Shown: positions 1 to 19,109, numbered from the stretch's first letter. The stretch: DNA of 64,000 bases from Gigantopelta aegis (GCF_016097555.1 NC_054708.1:18200596-18264595); one strand, 5' to 3'. Numbers and translations: made by a program. Notes: generated by a model from the sequence alone, not told the origin.

Positions 1-140
1 CCCTCTTCTCTCTCACTAACCACTAACCAACTAAGAACTAACCCACTGTCCTGGACAGACAGCCCAGATAGCTGAGGTATGTGCCCATGATAGCGTGCTT
101 GAACCTTAATTGGATATAAGCACGAAAATAAATTGAAATA
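1..140 (+). repeat. SINE family 2, tail part
   Basis: This is the 3' portion of a tRNA-headed SINE that recurs near 14.7, 20.6, 37.8, 44.9 and 60 kb. It ends in the shared tail ATTGGATATAAGCACGAAAA. The tRNA-like head would lie before the window start. The next 380 bases (141-522) are AT-rich and hold nothing I recognise. Confidence 0.8.
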
Positions 141-522
141 AAATCAACTAGAAAACCGTTGTCCGTGATCAAGGCCGTGTTTATGTGACTCAGGATGTTC
201 TGTATTTTTAAAATAATCTTTAAAATAAAAAAAAGTATAATATTTTGTGTTATAGATGACGGGAAATTGAATTTTGTTTATTTCATCGAAAATTGAAAAT
301 ATTCTCATGTAGTATTCGAATAGGTGTACAACACGTTTGAAGATTTCTTATAGAATGTATAGAAATCTATATAATTATTTTTTTTACACATTTTAGCAAT
401 TTAAAAATCAATAGTTATAAAGTAGAATTATATTTATACAGACAGCGGTAGCATATGCAACAGAACTTGTAATAAAATGTTCTTTCGTCTGGTTTGTAAA
501 TTCCTGTAATTTAATCAACTAG

Positions 523-2691
523 TACAAATGTACCAGCTACTATTGTGCTTGAAACAAATGTACCAGCTACTATTGTGCGTGAAACAAATGTACCAGCTAC
601 TATTGTGCGTGAAACAAATGTACCAGCTACTATTGTGCTTGAAACAAATGTACCAGCTACTATTGTGCGTGAAACAAATGTACCAGCTACTATTGTGCTT
701 GAAACAAATGTACCAGCTACTATTGTGCTTGAAACAAATGTACCAGCTACTATTGTGCGTGAAACAAATGTACCAGCTACTATTGTGCTTGAAACAAATG
801 TACCAGCTACTATTGTGCTTGAAACAAATGTACCAGCTACTATTGTGCTTGAAACAAATGTACCAGCTACTATTGTGCTTGAAACAAATGTACCAGCTAC
901 TATTGTGCTTGAAACAAATGTACCAGCTACTATTGTGCTTGAAACAAATGTACCAGCTACTATTGTGCGTGAAACAAATGTACCAGCTACTATTGTGCGT
1001 GAAACAAATGTACCAGCTACTATTGTGCTTGAAACAAATGTACCAGCTACTATTGTGCTTGAAACAAATGTACCAGCTACTATTGTGCGTGAAACAAATG
1101 TACCAGCTACTATTGTGCTTGAAACAAATGTACCAGCTACTATTGTGCTTGAAACAAATGTACCAGCTACTATTGTGCGTGAAACAAATGTACCAGCTAC
1201 TATTGTGCTTGAAACAAATGTACCAGCTACTATTGTGCGTGAAACAAATGTACCAGCTACTATTGTGCGTGAAACAAATGTACCAGCTACTATTGTGCTT
1301 GAAACAGATGTACCAGCTACTATTGTGCTTGAAACAAATGTACCAGCTACTATTGTGCGTGAAACAAATGTACCAGCTACTATTGTGCGTGAAACAAATG
1401 TACCAGCTACTATTGTGCGTGAAACAAATGTACCAGCTACTATTGTGCTTGAAACAGATGTACCAGCTACTATTGTGCTTGAAACAGATGTACCAGCTAC
1501 TATTGTGCGTGAAACAGATGTACCAGCTACTATTGTGCGTGAAACAAATGTACCAGCTACTATTGTGCGTGAAACAGATGTACCAGCTACTATTGTGCTT
1601 GAAACAAATGTACCAGCTACTATTGTGCTTGAAACAGATGTACCAGCTACTATTGTGCTTGAAACAGATGTACCAGCTACTATTGTGCGTGAAACAGATG
1701 TACCAGCTACTATTGTGCGTGAAACAAATGTACCAGCTACTATTGTGCTTGAAACAGATGTACCAGCTACTATTGTGCTTGAAACAGATGTACCAGCTAC
1801 TATTGTGCGTGAAACAAATGTACCAGCTACTATTGTGCGTGAAACAAATGTACCAGCTACTATTGTGCTTGAAACAGATGTACCAGCTACTATTGTGCTT
1901 GAAACAGATGTACCAGCTACTATTGTGCGTGAAACAGATGTACCAGCTACTATTGTGCGTGAAACAGATGTACCAGCTACTATTGTGCTTGAAACAAATG
2001 TACCAGCTACTATTGTGCGTGAAACAGATGTACCAGCTACTATTGTGCGTGAAACAGATGTACCAGCTACTATTGTGCGTGAAACAGATGTACCAGCTAC
2101 TATTGTGCGTGAAACAGATGTACCAGCTACTATTGTGCGTGAAACAGATGTACCAGCTACTATTGTGCGTGAAACAGATGTACCAGCTACTATTGTGCGT
2201 GAAACAGATGTACCAGCTACTATTGTGCGTGAAACAGATGTACCAGCTACTATTGTGCGTGAAACAGATGTACCAGCTACTATTGTGCGTGAAACAAATG
2301 TACCAGCTACTATTGTGCGTGAAACAGATGTACCAGCTACTATTGTGCGTGAAACAAATGTACCAGCTACTATTGTGCGTGAAACAGATGTACCAGCTAC
2401 TATTGTGCTTGAAACAAATGTACCAGCTACTATTGTGCGTGAAACAGATGTACCAGCTACTATTGTGCGTGAAACAAATGTACCAGCTACTATTGTGCGT
2501 GAAACAGATGTACCAGCTACTATTGTGCGTGAAACAAATGTACCAGCTACTATTGTGCGTGAAACAGATGTACCAGCTACTATTGTGCTTGAAACAAATG
2601 TACCAGCTACTATTGTGCGTGAAACAGATGTACCAGCTACTATTGTGCGTGAAACAGATGTACCAGCTACTATTGTGCGTGAAACAAATGC
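523..2691. repeat. 30-bp minisatellite, about 72 units
   Basis: A perfectly phased 30-bp unit is repeated about 72 times with no indel. Only two positions vary commonly: AAA/AGA near the start of the unit and CTT/CGT at its end. Since 30 is divisible by three and the unit holds few stops, four of six frames stay open throughout, giving apparent proteins of over 700 residues made of decapeptides. The open frame is therefore a trivial result of the period. No intron, independent start codon or non-repeat coding sequence adjoins it. A repetitive protein gene cannot be fully excluded but is unlikely. Confidence 0.97.
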
Positions 2692-3430
2692 GGGGTCCTG
2701 TTAAGATTAGGAAAACAAAACTATTACAAAGTTTTCTACAGAAATTGGGTCAACGAAAATCACATAAAATAAACACGCAAGTATCTTTTTTTCTCTCAGA
2801 TAAATGTAATTTTGACATATGTTTAGTAAAGATGTAATGAACATATTTAAGGCAATCCTATTCTTTAAAAGAAGATGATATAGTTAATTGCAAAACAATA
2901 TATATATAACAGAAAAAATTTAATTAATTGAACTCGGCAATATCAAAATAATAGCATTCGACTCGAGCCATGTGTGAGACCAACTATTTAATAATGATAG
3001 AGAAAACCTACACCGTTAAAACTATTAATAAACAAAACAGAAAGCATTGAAGACCTTCCAAGCAAAGACGGGTTCAAATTTTGCCCATTTCTTTTTGCAA
3101 AGAAGGTAACCTGGAATTTGTATTGCTTTCATTACCAACTAGATACACGATCAATATTTCCATATAAAACTGTCTTTAAAAAAAAGAAGTTTTCAAATAA
3201 ATGACATTGTATAGAAGATTTTGTTTTCGTGTACATGCGTACTTAAAACATACCAATTTTATATCTCAACAACAGAAATCTAGACTTATTCTTTGGAAGG
3301 TACAAGAAGTGAAGAAAACATTATTTTCTTTTGAATCATTTATTTTGAGAAAGGAAAGTCAGACAGACTTGAAACTGAAGACCATTTTATTTCGCGCGAT
3401 GTGGTGGTACTACTGGGATTTTGTTATCGT
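2692..3430. other. AT-rich unique DNA, nothing recognised
   Basis: Reading frames here are short and resemble no known protein. No tRNA-like or terminal-repeat structure was seen. Confidence 0.5.
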
Positions 3431-3432
3431 CC

Positions 3433-3735
3433 TTGGTTCGATGCGCGGTCGGTCTAGGATCGATCCCCATCAGTGGGCCCATTAGGCTATTTCTCGTTCC
3501 AGCCAGTGCACCACGACTGGTATATCAAAGGCCGTTGTATGTACTACCCTGTCTGTGGGATGGTGCATATAAAAGATCCCTTGCTGCTAATCGAAATAGA
3601 GTAGCTCATGAAGTGGCGACAGCGGGTTTCCTCTCTCAATATATGTGTGGTCCTTAACCATATGTCCGACGCCATATAACCGTAAATAAAATGTGTTGAG
3701 TGCGTCGCTGAATAAAACATTTCGTTTCTTTCGTC
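3433..3735 (+). repeat. SINE family 1 (tRNA-headed), 5' truncated
   Basis: The copy starts inside the tRNA-like head at the B-box-like GGATCGATCC. It runs through the conserved body (GGTGCATATAAAAGATCCC) to the tail ending TAAAACATTTC. The same family recurs more than a dozen times in the window on both strands. Short frames inside it are not genes. Confidence 0.9.
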
Positions 3736-4640
3736 CTTGGTTTGTCAAATGGGATCATACGGTGATTTACTCAGTATCAGGGTAACCCTCGTCTCTCTAC
3801 TTCATTAGCTTACCTGCACGTGCGGCCTTACTCTGTGGGTGTTCTCTACCTGTCAGAAAACGTTTTCATATAATTCACGGGGGGAGAAAGATGTTCGCAT
3901 AAGAGGTGGAAAGAATAGAAACTGTTCAGTCTACAGCTTCCGTGCCCACTGACCGTGCCTTTGCTTTTGTCGTCCCATTTCTGCGCTCGTAGATCCGAAC
4001 AATCGAATAAAGTTTTGCCTTGCCTCCAGAAATGAAGCGAGCCTGCGTATTATGGATGATAATTAAAAGATGAGATGCCCACCCTATGTTACGATGTAGC
4101 GGAGCTCAACAGTTAATTCAATTAACGCGGCTTTTGTCGGAGTGGTCTTGCGGCTGTGGTGTTGCTGGTTATTGGCCGGCAATCGCACAATCTTGTTTTG
4201 ACGCTGTTGTTGGGCTGTTGTTACAGGACCTAACAAAAACTTGTCCTCTCGCTTCGCGGCCCAGCCCGAGAGGTTCTGGGAGGTTGTGGTTTTGTTGATG
4301 GACTCCGGACCCCTGTTAGTTTGTCAATCCACCCAAAACACGGTCGCCTCAAGGGGAGTTCTCTTACACATTGATTCGATCCACAAAAACGTTGCTCATC
4401 CCTTTGAGCCGTAATTACACGATAGTAGGAGCTATTACAAATTTTTAAGTAGCGCTAAATAAAAGGATTAGTTTAATCTCATTGCGGAAATTACCGGCAA
4501 CAGCCGACAGTGTGGTTAGTTAAACGGTGCAACAAATCTGCCGCGGTTATGCAGTTAATATGTCATTGTTTCGCGTGACTTCCAATTGTTAAATGAGACA
4601 TTATTTTTACAGAGTGACAAGACGATGGCGACGGCTTGAG
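3736..4640. other. Higher-GC single-copy DNA upstream of the homeobox gene
   Basis: This block is free of the SINEs and simple repeats found around it and is visibly richer in G+C than its AT-rich neighbours. The longest frame, near 4086-4298, matches nothing I know. It contains TAATTA-type homeodomain core sites near 4110-4130 and 4412. A cis-regulatory region for the downstream Not gene is possible, but this is inference only. Confidence 0.35.
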
Positions 4641-4794
4641 TTTGGCCTGGGTGTAAATTATCTTGTTCCTGTCTCATATCACGTAAGACATGCTAGTAGA
4701 TGGGTGAAAATATTTATACAAATATTTAAATGACAATCCCTTGCTTCCCCGTAAGTTTTTACAAAACAAAATAGTTCAGTTTTAATCAAATGTT

Positions 4795-4834
<40 letters not shown>

Positions 4835-6450
4835 GCCTTATGCAGAAATACGATTTTTAAAAATTAAAATAGCGATGTTGTCCAGATTCCAGATAAAGTA
4901 AATAACAATTATAAAAAAAAAATACTAACAGTTTCTTTTATAAAAAATGTTTAGAATATATTTATTAAAATGTTAAGTATATAAATAAATTTAAACAGTA
5001 ATAGTAATGGACATTAATTAATTAATTAATTTATTTATTTTATGAGATGCTCGTAAGACGCATTTTTCGTATACTTAATTATTTTAGTTTAAAACATTCA
5101 GAGATTTGTTTAAAACTGAAATAACTAAATTAGTGCAATTTAGATATGAAATATGTGGAGGTTTGTTATAATTTTCCAGCATATTTAAAATTGTTTAAAA
5201 CAAATAAACAAATAAAACAATAAAAAAGTATAAAATTAAATTTTAAAATAATAATACCCCCCCCCCCCCCGAAAAAAAAAACCTCCACCAAAAAACCCCA
5301 AAACAAACAAAACAAAAACAACAACAAAAAACACAATAACCAAATATCGAATAGGAAATTAATGCAACGATAAGAACAAATAAATTAGCTTTTAAATAAC
5401 TTAACAGAATTGTAGTCAGTACATACCAAAATTGATCTTTTTTTAATGAATCAAAAAGTATATGAACATAATACTACCTAAGTCACAATATAATAATACT
5501 AATAACAAAACAATTGTTGTAACTTGCTTTATCTTGTTATAAATTCATAAATTAATATGCACTGAAGTACAGAATTAAAACGTGCGTAATATATATACAA
5601 GATATTTAACTCCAAAACTATATTAAAACTAAAACATATTCTTTGGACCTTACAATAAATATAACTCTTTGTAATAAATTATTATATACATACTTATTAC
5701 ATTAAAATATTTTACAGTTTCATTTAGCCCCCCACCCCACCAAACACACACGCACACGCACGCACACACGTAAACATTTTAAAATTAAAATATAAATTCA
5801 TACATATTTGTACTGACTTGTATACAGTTTCTGACTGTATTATGGGCCTATGACCTTTATACTGAATAAAAATTGTCTTGTCTTGTCTTGTCTTGTACTG
5901 ACTTGTTACTATACATTTCTGCTAAATATAGCTATTGTTACTTTTTAGAATTTGATATATAATAGTAGTACTTATAAATTTAAGAAATTAAAGACATTAA
6001 TTATAAATTAAACATAGTCTTTCTCTCGTAAATTAATATTTTACTTTAATATAATATACTTTGAAAACATAAAATTTATATTCTGGTTGAAATGTACTGA
6101 ACAAAATAAACGCAAATATTAATGTACATTTTTAAAAAATCCAACATATTTAAAATTATTCAGCTTGAATTGAATTGGCTCATGCGTCTATTAAAACGAT
6201 CAATGTAAATTGAATATTTTAGGCTTCTTTGACAGTCTATTTACCGATATAAATCTTCTTCTTCGTTTTTTTTCAGTTTATATAAATAAATTCTCTTAAA
6301 TATATCTGCCATACCATGAACCGTTATTTCAGTCAAAACTAGGCCTATTTCATTAGACCCGATGACATTTTATTTTCATTACTGTAATAAAATAATGCAG
6401 TTATCCTACAAATTAGTGAGGGTTTTTCTCATTATCTTTGGTAGCCCAGG
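4641..6450. other. AT-rich intergenic DNA with homopolymer runs
   Basis: No coding or RNA gene was seen. There is a T run near 4800-4829, a C run near 5258, and at about 5800-5895 a segment ending in four TTGTC units. The last resembles the simple-repeat tail of a non-LTR retroposon 3' end. Confidence 0.5.
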
Positions 6451-6539
6451 AGAATGATTATCTGTCAAGCCGATGTACGATCACGAGTCGCATTTAACTC
6501 AGCTTTTCTCACCATCCCATTGTGTTATTGACTGTCTTA

Positions 6540-6700
6540 ATCTTACTTCGATTTCCGTCCGGAGGCGGGGTCCGCGCAGTCCTATAGACCAATCAGAACT
6601 CCGTCTTCAAAGGCGATATAGCCGTATCAAGTTCTTATTGGTCCAATTGTAGGAACAGGAGGAGTTGAATTACGTCTTCAGTAACTAATTTAATATAGCA
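6540..6700 (+). promoter_or_regulatory. Probable promoter of the Not homeobox gene
   Basis: A GC-box-like GGAGGCGGGG lies at 6561-6570. CCAAT motifs lie at 6589-6593 and 6643-6647, with an inverted one (ATTGG) at 6637-6641. They sit 360-450 bp before the start codon. No convincing TATA box is visible. The transcription start is inferred to lie near 6650-6720, followed by an AT-rich 5' leader. Confidence 0.5.
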
Positions 6701-7006
6701 AGAAAAATATACCAGAGTTTAAACTGAGACCAGTTATTGCAGAGGACATAGCTCCAAAGCTAAAAGTTATTCGCTTTACGATTTTTGTTTTGTTAATTTG
6801 CTAGCGCAAATGAAGAATTTGTATAAATGGAATTACTTATAGACGTGTAAATAGTTTAATTTAAATACTTTGATACAAGTTCATCAAGTTCAGCTTTTGA
6901 AAAACATTTTTTTTTATTCAAGATTTTTGTGATAAATTCACAAAAAATAACAGTCTGTTACTCAGAATATACTTTGGAACATTGTGAAAAATATATTTGG
7001 TGAAAA

Positions 7007-13707
<6,701 letters not shown>

Positions 13708-14225
13708 CCTGTGTTACGCGAGTTCAGTTGATCCAGATTATATTCAGCAAACAATCACAAATCACCGTAGTATATAGTGTTGGTTGTGACGGCGGTTAAC
13801 TTATTTCAGTTCATCTGTTTTCTTATTACAATATACTGAATGACGTGGACTTTTTTTGTAGACTTCTTGTTCTGCTTGAAAAACAAACTGGGGATATACC
13901 AATTGTATACACACTTATTAGATGGAGATTGTATTAATTATTTATACCTAAAACTTTATTATAAAGAGTCAACAACTATTTCTGTGTGACTAGGCCTACC
14001 AACAATACCACTCTTACCTACTTCAGTAACACACTTATAAAAACAGAAACGCTGTTTAAAATGTCCAAAACTGATCTTGCATGGGTAACAGCTATCCAAA
14101 AATGGCAGGATTGCAAGCAGCGGGTTTGCTTGTTTTTTTAAAAATAGTTTGTGATCTTCTGTTTTCAAAATTGATCTCTTTTCGATATTAATCATTATTT
14201 ACATTTAGGCCTATGCCAGTCTAAG
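13708..14225 (+). other. Probable 3' UTR and flank of Not
   Basis: The sequence after the TGA stop is AT-rich with no repeat. No canonical AATAAA is present before the one at 14277-14282, which already lies in a foldback element. The true 3' end is unresolved. Confidence 0.4.
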
Positions 14226-14371
14226 GCGTAGCCAGAGAGGGGAAAAAACCCCGCCAAGGCAAACCCAGACCTGTAAAATAAATATCAGTGTCATGGGGAA
14301 AATAAAATAAATCTGGGGAAACTCCAGACGAGACAAGCGTCTCGTATGCCTCATGCTGGCTACGCCATTAC
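14226..14371. mobile_element. Foldback element, 11-bp TIRs
   Basis: GGCGTAGCCAG and CTGGCTACGCC form perfect 11-bp terminal inverted repeats around about 125 bp of non-coding DNA. The ends resemble those of the element at 12479, suggesting one non-autonomous DNA transposon group. Confidence 0.6.
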
Positions 14372-14697
14372 CAGTCCTTCAATGTTTGTTGTACATTATT
14401 GTAAAACATATTATCGCATTTAAATTTATTACGGTAGACGTTGTTTTTCTACCCATCTAAGAATTGTATTTAAACAATTACAAATTATTAAAAAATTTCC
14501 GTGCTTATCTAGTCCTAGATGTGGCTACTTATATTAAGCAACATTGTGAAAATAGCGATAATTATGAATAGCCTTTAATGGTGTACAGTGTATTACTTTT
14601 ATTATAAACATACAAAGCACATTATACGAGTCATAAAGTGTTTATGAAAAGAGAACTTGAAATTATAATATTTTTGAAACTTCAGATCATTTCAAAT

Positions 14698-14946
14698 TAT
14701 TTTCGTGCTTATATCCAATTAAGAATCAAGCACGCTGTCTTGGGCACAAACCTCAGCTATCTGGGCTGTCTGTCTAGGACAGTGGGTTACTTGTTAGTGG
14801 TTAGTGAGAGAGAAGAGGGTGTAGTGGTCTTACATCTACCCACTAAGTTGTTAAAACTCGCTCTGGGTGGGAGCCGGTACCGGGCTGCGAACCCAGCACC
14901 TACCAGCCTTATGTCCGATGGCTTAACAACGACGCGACCGAGGCAG
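14698..14946 (-). repeat. SINE family 2
   Basis: Read on the minus strand, the tRNA-like head (B-box-like GGTTCGCAGCC) is at the right. The tail at the left ends ATTGGATATAAGCACGAAAA. Nearly full length. Confidence 0.85.
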
Positions 14947-14950
14947 GTAC

Positions 14951-15835
14951 TTCAGAACAAGAGCGAGTGTCGTAAAATTAGTATTACTTGATTACAAGTG
15001 CATGGCACCATAACGATATGTCTTATGGGATGTACTCATGAACAAGATTTAGAATTTTATAAGGGGAATGCGTAACACTTAAATCACGTTGTTCGAAGGC
15101 GTTGATAATCTGCACTTCTCTCGTAGGGGAAGGGCGGGTTCCCCGTTTAAATCCGCACCTCGGATCAAGAGTAGAATTAACGCTAGTGCTCTTCTTGTTG
15201 GTGAATACAAATGTGAATACCGATTTTGGTAAAGCCGAATTCACACAAAAATAAAATATGATATATAGAAGTGTTTCGAAAAGTCTTGTATTTGTTCAAA
15301 TTAATTGTATTATAAAAACTGCATAATATAATATATGTTAGAAAGTGTCTGTTGTTGTCACATTAAAGGGGCATTATCGACTACTAGATTAATGTACTGA
15401 TGTTAAAACAGAGATTATAGTATTTTAAATAATATACTACTTACATACATATTTGTATTTAATTACAGATATACATTTGTTTTGGTCATAAAATACGTTT
15501 ATAAGTGGCTGTTTACATTCGATTTTGTCCCTTTAAAATAGTTTTTTGTTTGTTTCCATATTAAAGGTGAAATAGCCATGCATGCATGCTTGTTCATTAT
15601 CACGAATGTAGTCAATATTTATATATATATTTTAATATTATCGTTTTGTCTTGTTAATATTGTCATACTATGTAATAAATGATACATTATTAGTTCCATC
15701 GCTTTTAAAATCTGTATATGAAATACGTATTTAGAAAAGTATATGTATCCCGTAGAGTGGAATTATTAAGAAGGGAACAAATAGTTGAATAGTTTTGAAC
15801 ATCGTTAAAATTAGAAAAATTGACATCTTATGGCG
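14951..15835. other. AT-rich DNA, nothing recognised
   Basis: No frame of interest, no repeat signature and no RNA-like structure was seen. Confidence 0.5.
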
Positions 15836-15837
15836 TG

Positions 15838-16070
15838 GGGTGGTGGTGGTGGTGGTGGGGGGGGGGGGGGGGGGGCAGGGGACGTTGCGCAGTAGTATTT
15901 AAGCGCTCGATTGAAGCGATGGTATGTATTATCCTGTCTGTGGGATCGAGTATATAAAAAATCCCTTGCTCTTATAGTCGAAAAGAGTAGCGTGGCCGCA
16001 TCGGGTTTCCTCTCTTGTTATCGCCATAAAATGTGTTGAGTGCGTCGTTAAATAAAACATTCCTTCCTTC
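15838..16070 (+). repeat. Poly-G tract and degraded SINE family 1
   Basis: A GGTGGTG stretch runs into about 22 G residues at 15857-15876. A decayed SINE-1 copy follows, with recognisable TATTATCCTGTCTGTGGGAT and tail GTGTTGAGTGCGTCG. Several internal pieces are lost. The next 390 bases hold nothing recognised. Confidence 0.7.
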
Positions 16071-16466
16071 CATTCTGCTTTATGGCGGGAGATCACTGAG
16101 GGATTCCCATGACCACACAAAAGTTTAAAATGTATTTGTGGTGAACAACTTTGAGAGTTTTTACATTTTAAATGGCGTTTTCTCTACTGGCATGATATAA
16201 TCTTTGTATATACCAGCGCAGATGACCCACCTACTATCCTCAAGACAGTCACGAGAACCTAAACAAATGTCATATGCATGTGCAGGCCACCAAGAGCAAT
16301 GACGAATCAGTAGTACAGTAAATTTAAGCCAAAATTTAGGTGAACCAAGAACAAATTGCAACAGAAGCTTTTTTGTTATATATTGTTAAGGTGACCCCAC
16401 TGAACATTATATCCAAACTTTACCCAAATCTGACAGATCTTTCGGTTATTGAGGTTGTACGATGAG

Positions 16467-16661
16467 GAGCGGGTTGTAGCCCAGTGCTAAAGCGCTCGCC
16501 TGATGCGCAGTCGGTCAAGGATCGAACCCCGTTGGTGGACTCATTGGGCTATTTCCTATTCCGGTCAGTGCATCACAACTGGTATATCAAAGGCCGTGGT
16601 ATGTGCTATCCTGTCTGTGGAATGGTGTATATAAAATATCCCTTGCGGGTTTCCTGATAGT
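16467..16661 (+). repeat. SINE family 1, 3' truncated
   Basis: The full tRNA-like head is present: A-box-like GTAGCCCAGTGCTAAAGCG and B-box-like GGATCGAACCCC. The body stops after TATCCCTTGCGGGTTTCC. The following 550 bases to 17210 show nothing recognisable. Confidence 0.85.
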
Positions 16662-17211
16662 TTGCTTTTCTGTAACTGAGCGAGCTTGTTTTCTGTAACT
16701 AAAATATTTTGTATTCTGAACAAGAGCGGGCTTATTTTCTGTGAAAGGGCGAATTTATATTCATTTGCTGAACTGCTTTTTAACTGAAATCATTAATTTG
16801 TTTTCAATCTTTGTTTAGGACGGAATCGTAGTTGGAATACATGACAAACAAACACTTCGTTTGAAACCATTAACGATGCTGCATTGAGGCGTTATTGAAA
16901 ATCAATTATAAATCTTTACCTTTGGCTTCATACTGAACAGTGGCTGAAGTGCCTTTAAATCGTTTGTTCTCCTTGACCTTCTCGACCCGTGAATAACAAA
17001 GAACGACTTAAAGTGTTAAACATGGATTATTAAAACGATGAAAATGTGAGCAAATATTTTTGCATGTTCCGTTATTCATGACAGCTGACACTTTCGAGGG
17101 TCCAAAACATTCGATTGTTACTGTTGAAAGAGCGTGCAGCTAATACGGACACAGACGAAAGCATTTTAGCATGTTTTAGACCATGTCCGAAAAAACTATG
17201 CAGATGATTAC

Positions 17212-18050
17212 AAAGTTTGTTTTGTTTAACGACACCACTAGAGCACACTGATGTTTTATTAATCATCGGTTATTGGATGTCAAACAATCTAATTAAAATT
17301 AGCTCCACTGTTAAATTACTATTCCCTGTGGCACCCCATTGGAGCTCATGTCCAGTTGACCTTTCATTCGACCAATCAAAACCTTACTTGCAAAATCATG
17401 CCAGTGATTTGAAAAGCATTTGAAAACATTCGGGATTATGCCGAAAACATACGAAATTATTCGGGTGAATTACGAAGTATGCCGGAAACTAATTTCAATA
17501 TAAATGTTTATATAAAATTCGTTTCAAGACGGAAAAAAACCAAAGTGATGGTATAGCCATAAAATCTGTTTATACTAGTATACAATCCAAAGTTTTTTTA
17601 ATGTTGAAATAGATCAACACGTTCGCCAATTGCATAAATAGTCGCGCCCGATATTTTTAGAATTCGTATGCTCCTGAATAACGCTACAAAAGGCGAAGTG
17701 TAATTGGTCGATATTTAAATTGTTATTTATAGATGAAATGTCACCTGGACATGGGAGTACACGCGGTGCTGTTAGATCTACTGGTAGATCAGTAGAGCTA
17801 ATTTTAATCAGATTTTAAACAGATGGTCAGTTTGACACAGTCTTAGAGAGAAAACCCGCAACATTTTTCCATTAGTAACAAGGGATCTTTTATATGTACC
17901 ATCCCATAGACAGGATAGCACATACCACGGCCTTTGATATACCAGTCGTGGTGCACTGGCTGAAACGACAAATAGCCCACCGACGAGGATCGATCCTAGA
18001 CCTACCGCACATCAGGCGAGCGCTTTACCACTGGGTTACGTTCCGCCCCC
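17212..18050 (-). repeat. SINE family 1b interrupted by a MITE
   Basis: The tail (TTGTTTAACGACACCACTAG) is at 17217-17286. The body and tRNA-like head resume at about 17826-18050. The gap of about 530 bp is a separate element with its own inverted ends. The tail sequence distinguishes subfamily 1b from subfamily 1, while body and head are shared. Confidence 0.85.
17287..17816. mobile_element. MITE of about 530 bp inside a SINE
   Basis: The terminal inverted repeats match at 19 of 20 positions (AATCTAATTAAAATTAGCTC against AATCTGATTAAAATTAGCTC). The flanks TCAAAC and TTAAAC may be a slightly diverged target-site duplication. No coding frame lies inside. Host-SINE continuity on both sides supports insertion. 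Confidence 0.75.
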
Positions 18051-18054
18051 ATAT

Positions 18055-18549
18055 GATTACAGTCACAGATGAGGTGCTGTGGATCGCAGGATCGACTCCT
18101 CTCGGTGGACTCAGTAACTGACTATATTCTGTTCCATCCAGTGTTCCATAAGTCGTATATGGCATGTTCTATATGTGAGAAACAGCATTATGACGTATTC
18201 TTTGTAATAAACTATACATGTCGCCATCTGGTGTCATCTATCAGCATCCAAGGCGCGGGACTTAGCTCAGCCGTAGGGCTAAACCACCTCAGTTACCAGT
18301 TCCGGAACCTTTCCCACCAAACGATCGAAGGAAGAAAGGAAATGTTTTATTTAACGACGCACTCAACACATTTTATTTACGGTTATATGGCGTCAGACAT
18401 ATGGTTAAGGACCACACAGATATTGAGAGAGGAAACCCGCTGTCGCCACTTCATGGGCTACTATTTTAGATTAGCAGCAAAGGATCTTTTTATATGCACC
18501 ATCCCACAGACAGGATAATACATACCACGGCCTTTTTTTTATACCAGTT
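18055..18549 (+). repeat. Long inverted duplication, left arm
   Basis: About 275 bp of unclassified sequence, including a tRNA-like GGGACTTAGCTCAGCCGTAG stretch, is followed by a minus-strand SINE-1 body. The whole arm recurs in reverse orientation at 25193-25688 with only a few percent differences. The family-1 SINE itself continues to about 18625. Confidence 0.85.
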
Positions 18550-18625
18550 GTGGAGGACTGGCTGGAACGAGAAATAGCCCAATGGGTCTACCGACGGGGA
18601 TCGATCCTAGACTGAACGCGCATCA
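18331..18625 (-). repeat. SINE family 1
   Basis: Tail, body and B-box-like GGATCGATCC are all present on the minus strand. The tRNA-like head is incomplete at 18610-18625. Confidence 0.85.
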
Positions 18626-18711
18626 AGCGAACTCAAACAATCGAAGAACTACTATCATTGTAAATGCTATGAATGATAATCATCATAGATGAGCTGAGCC
18701 ACTTGGAGTAC

Positions 18712-18714
<3 letters not shown>

Positions 18715-18747
<33 letters not shown>

Positions 18748-18792
18748 TACACACACAAACACATACACGCACACACATATATGCACACATAC

Positions 18793-18842
<50 letters not shown>

Positions 18843-18949
18843 GCTCGCTCACTCTATCTCTCTCTATCTCGGTGTCTGTTTATACCTCTATATCCCTCCC
18901 TCCCTCAATTGTTAAATATTTGTTTCCCGTGCTTCCACCCCCCACCCCC

Positions 18950-19017
<68 letters not shown>

Positions 19018-19100
19018 CTGTTTATACCTCTATATCCCTCCCTCCATCAATTGTTAAGTATTTGTTTCCCATGCTTCCATCCCCTCTCTCTCTCTCGATT
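18715..19100. repeat. Microsatellite cluster (CA)n and (TC)n
   Basis: CA tracts lie at about 18716-18742 and 18797-18840, and a pure TC tract at about 18952-19013. A segment of about 68 bp (GGTGTCTGTTTATACCTCTA onward) occurs on both sides of the TC tract, showing a local duplication of about 150 bp. Confidence 0.95.
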
Positions 19101-19109
19101 TAAAATTAT

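Noticed and set aside
528-2837. Two overlapping frames of over 700 codons in different phases
   Set aside because: Both are products of a 30-bp tandem repeat whose unit lacks stops in four frames. There is no independent start, splice site or non-repeat coding sequence.
18069-18518. 149-codon frame repeated in inverse as a 155-codon frame at 25203-25670
   Set aside because: It spans the SINE composite and its conservation reflects repeat identity, not coding constraint. Similar shorter frames recur in other SINE copies.
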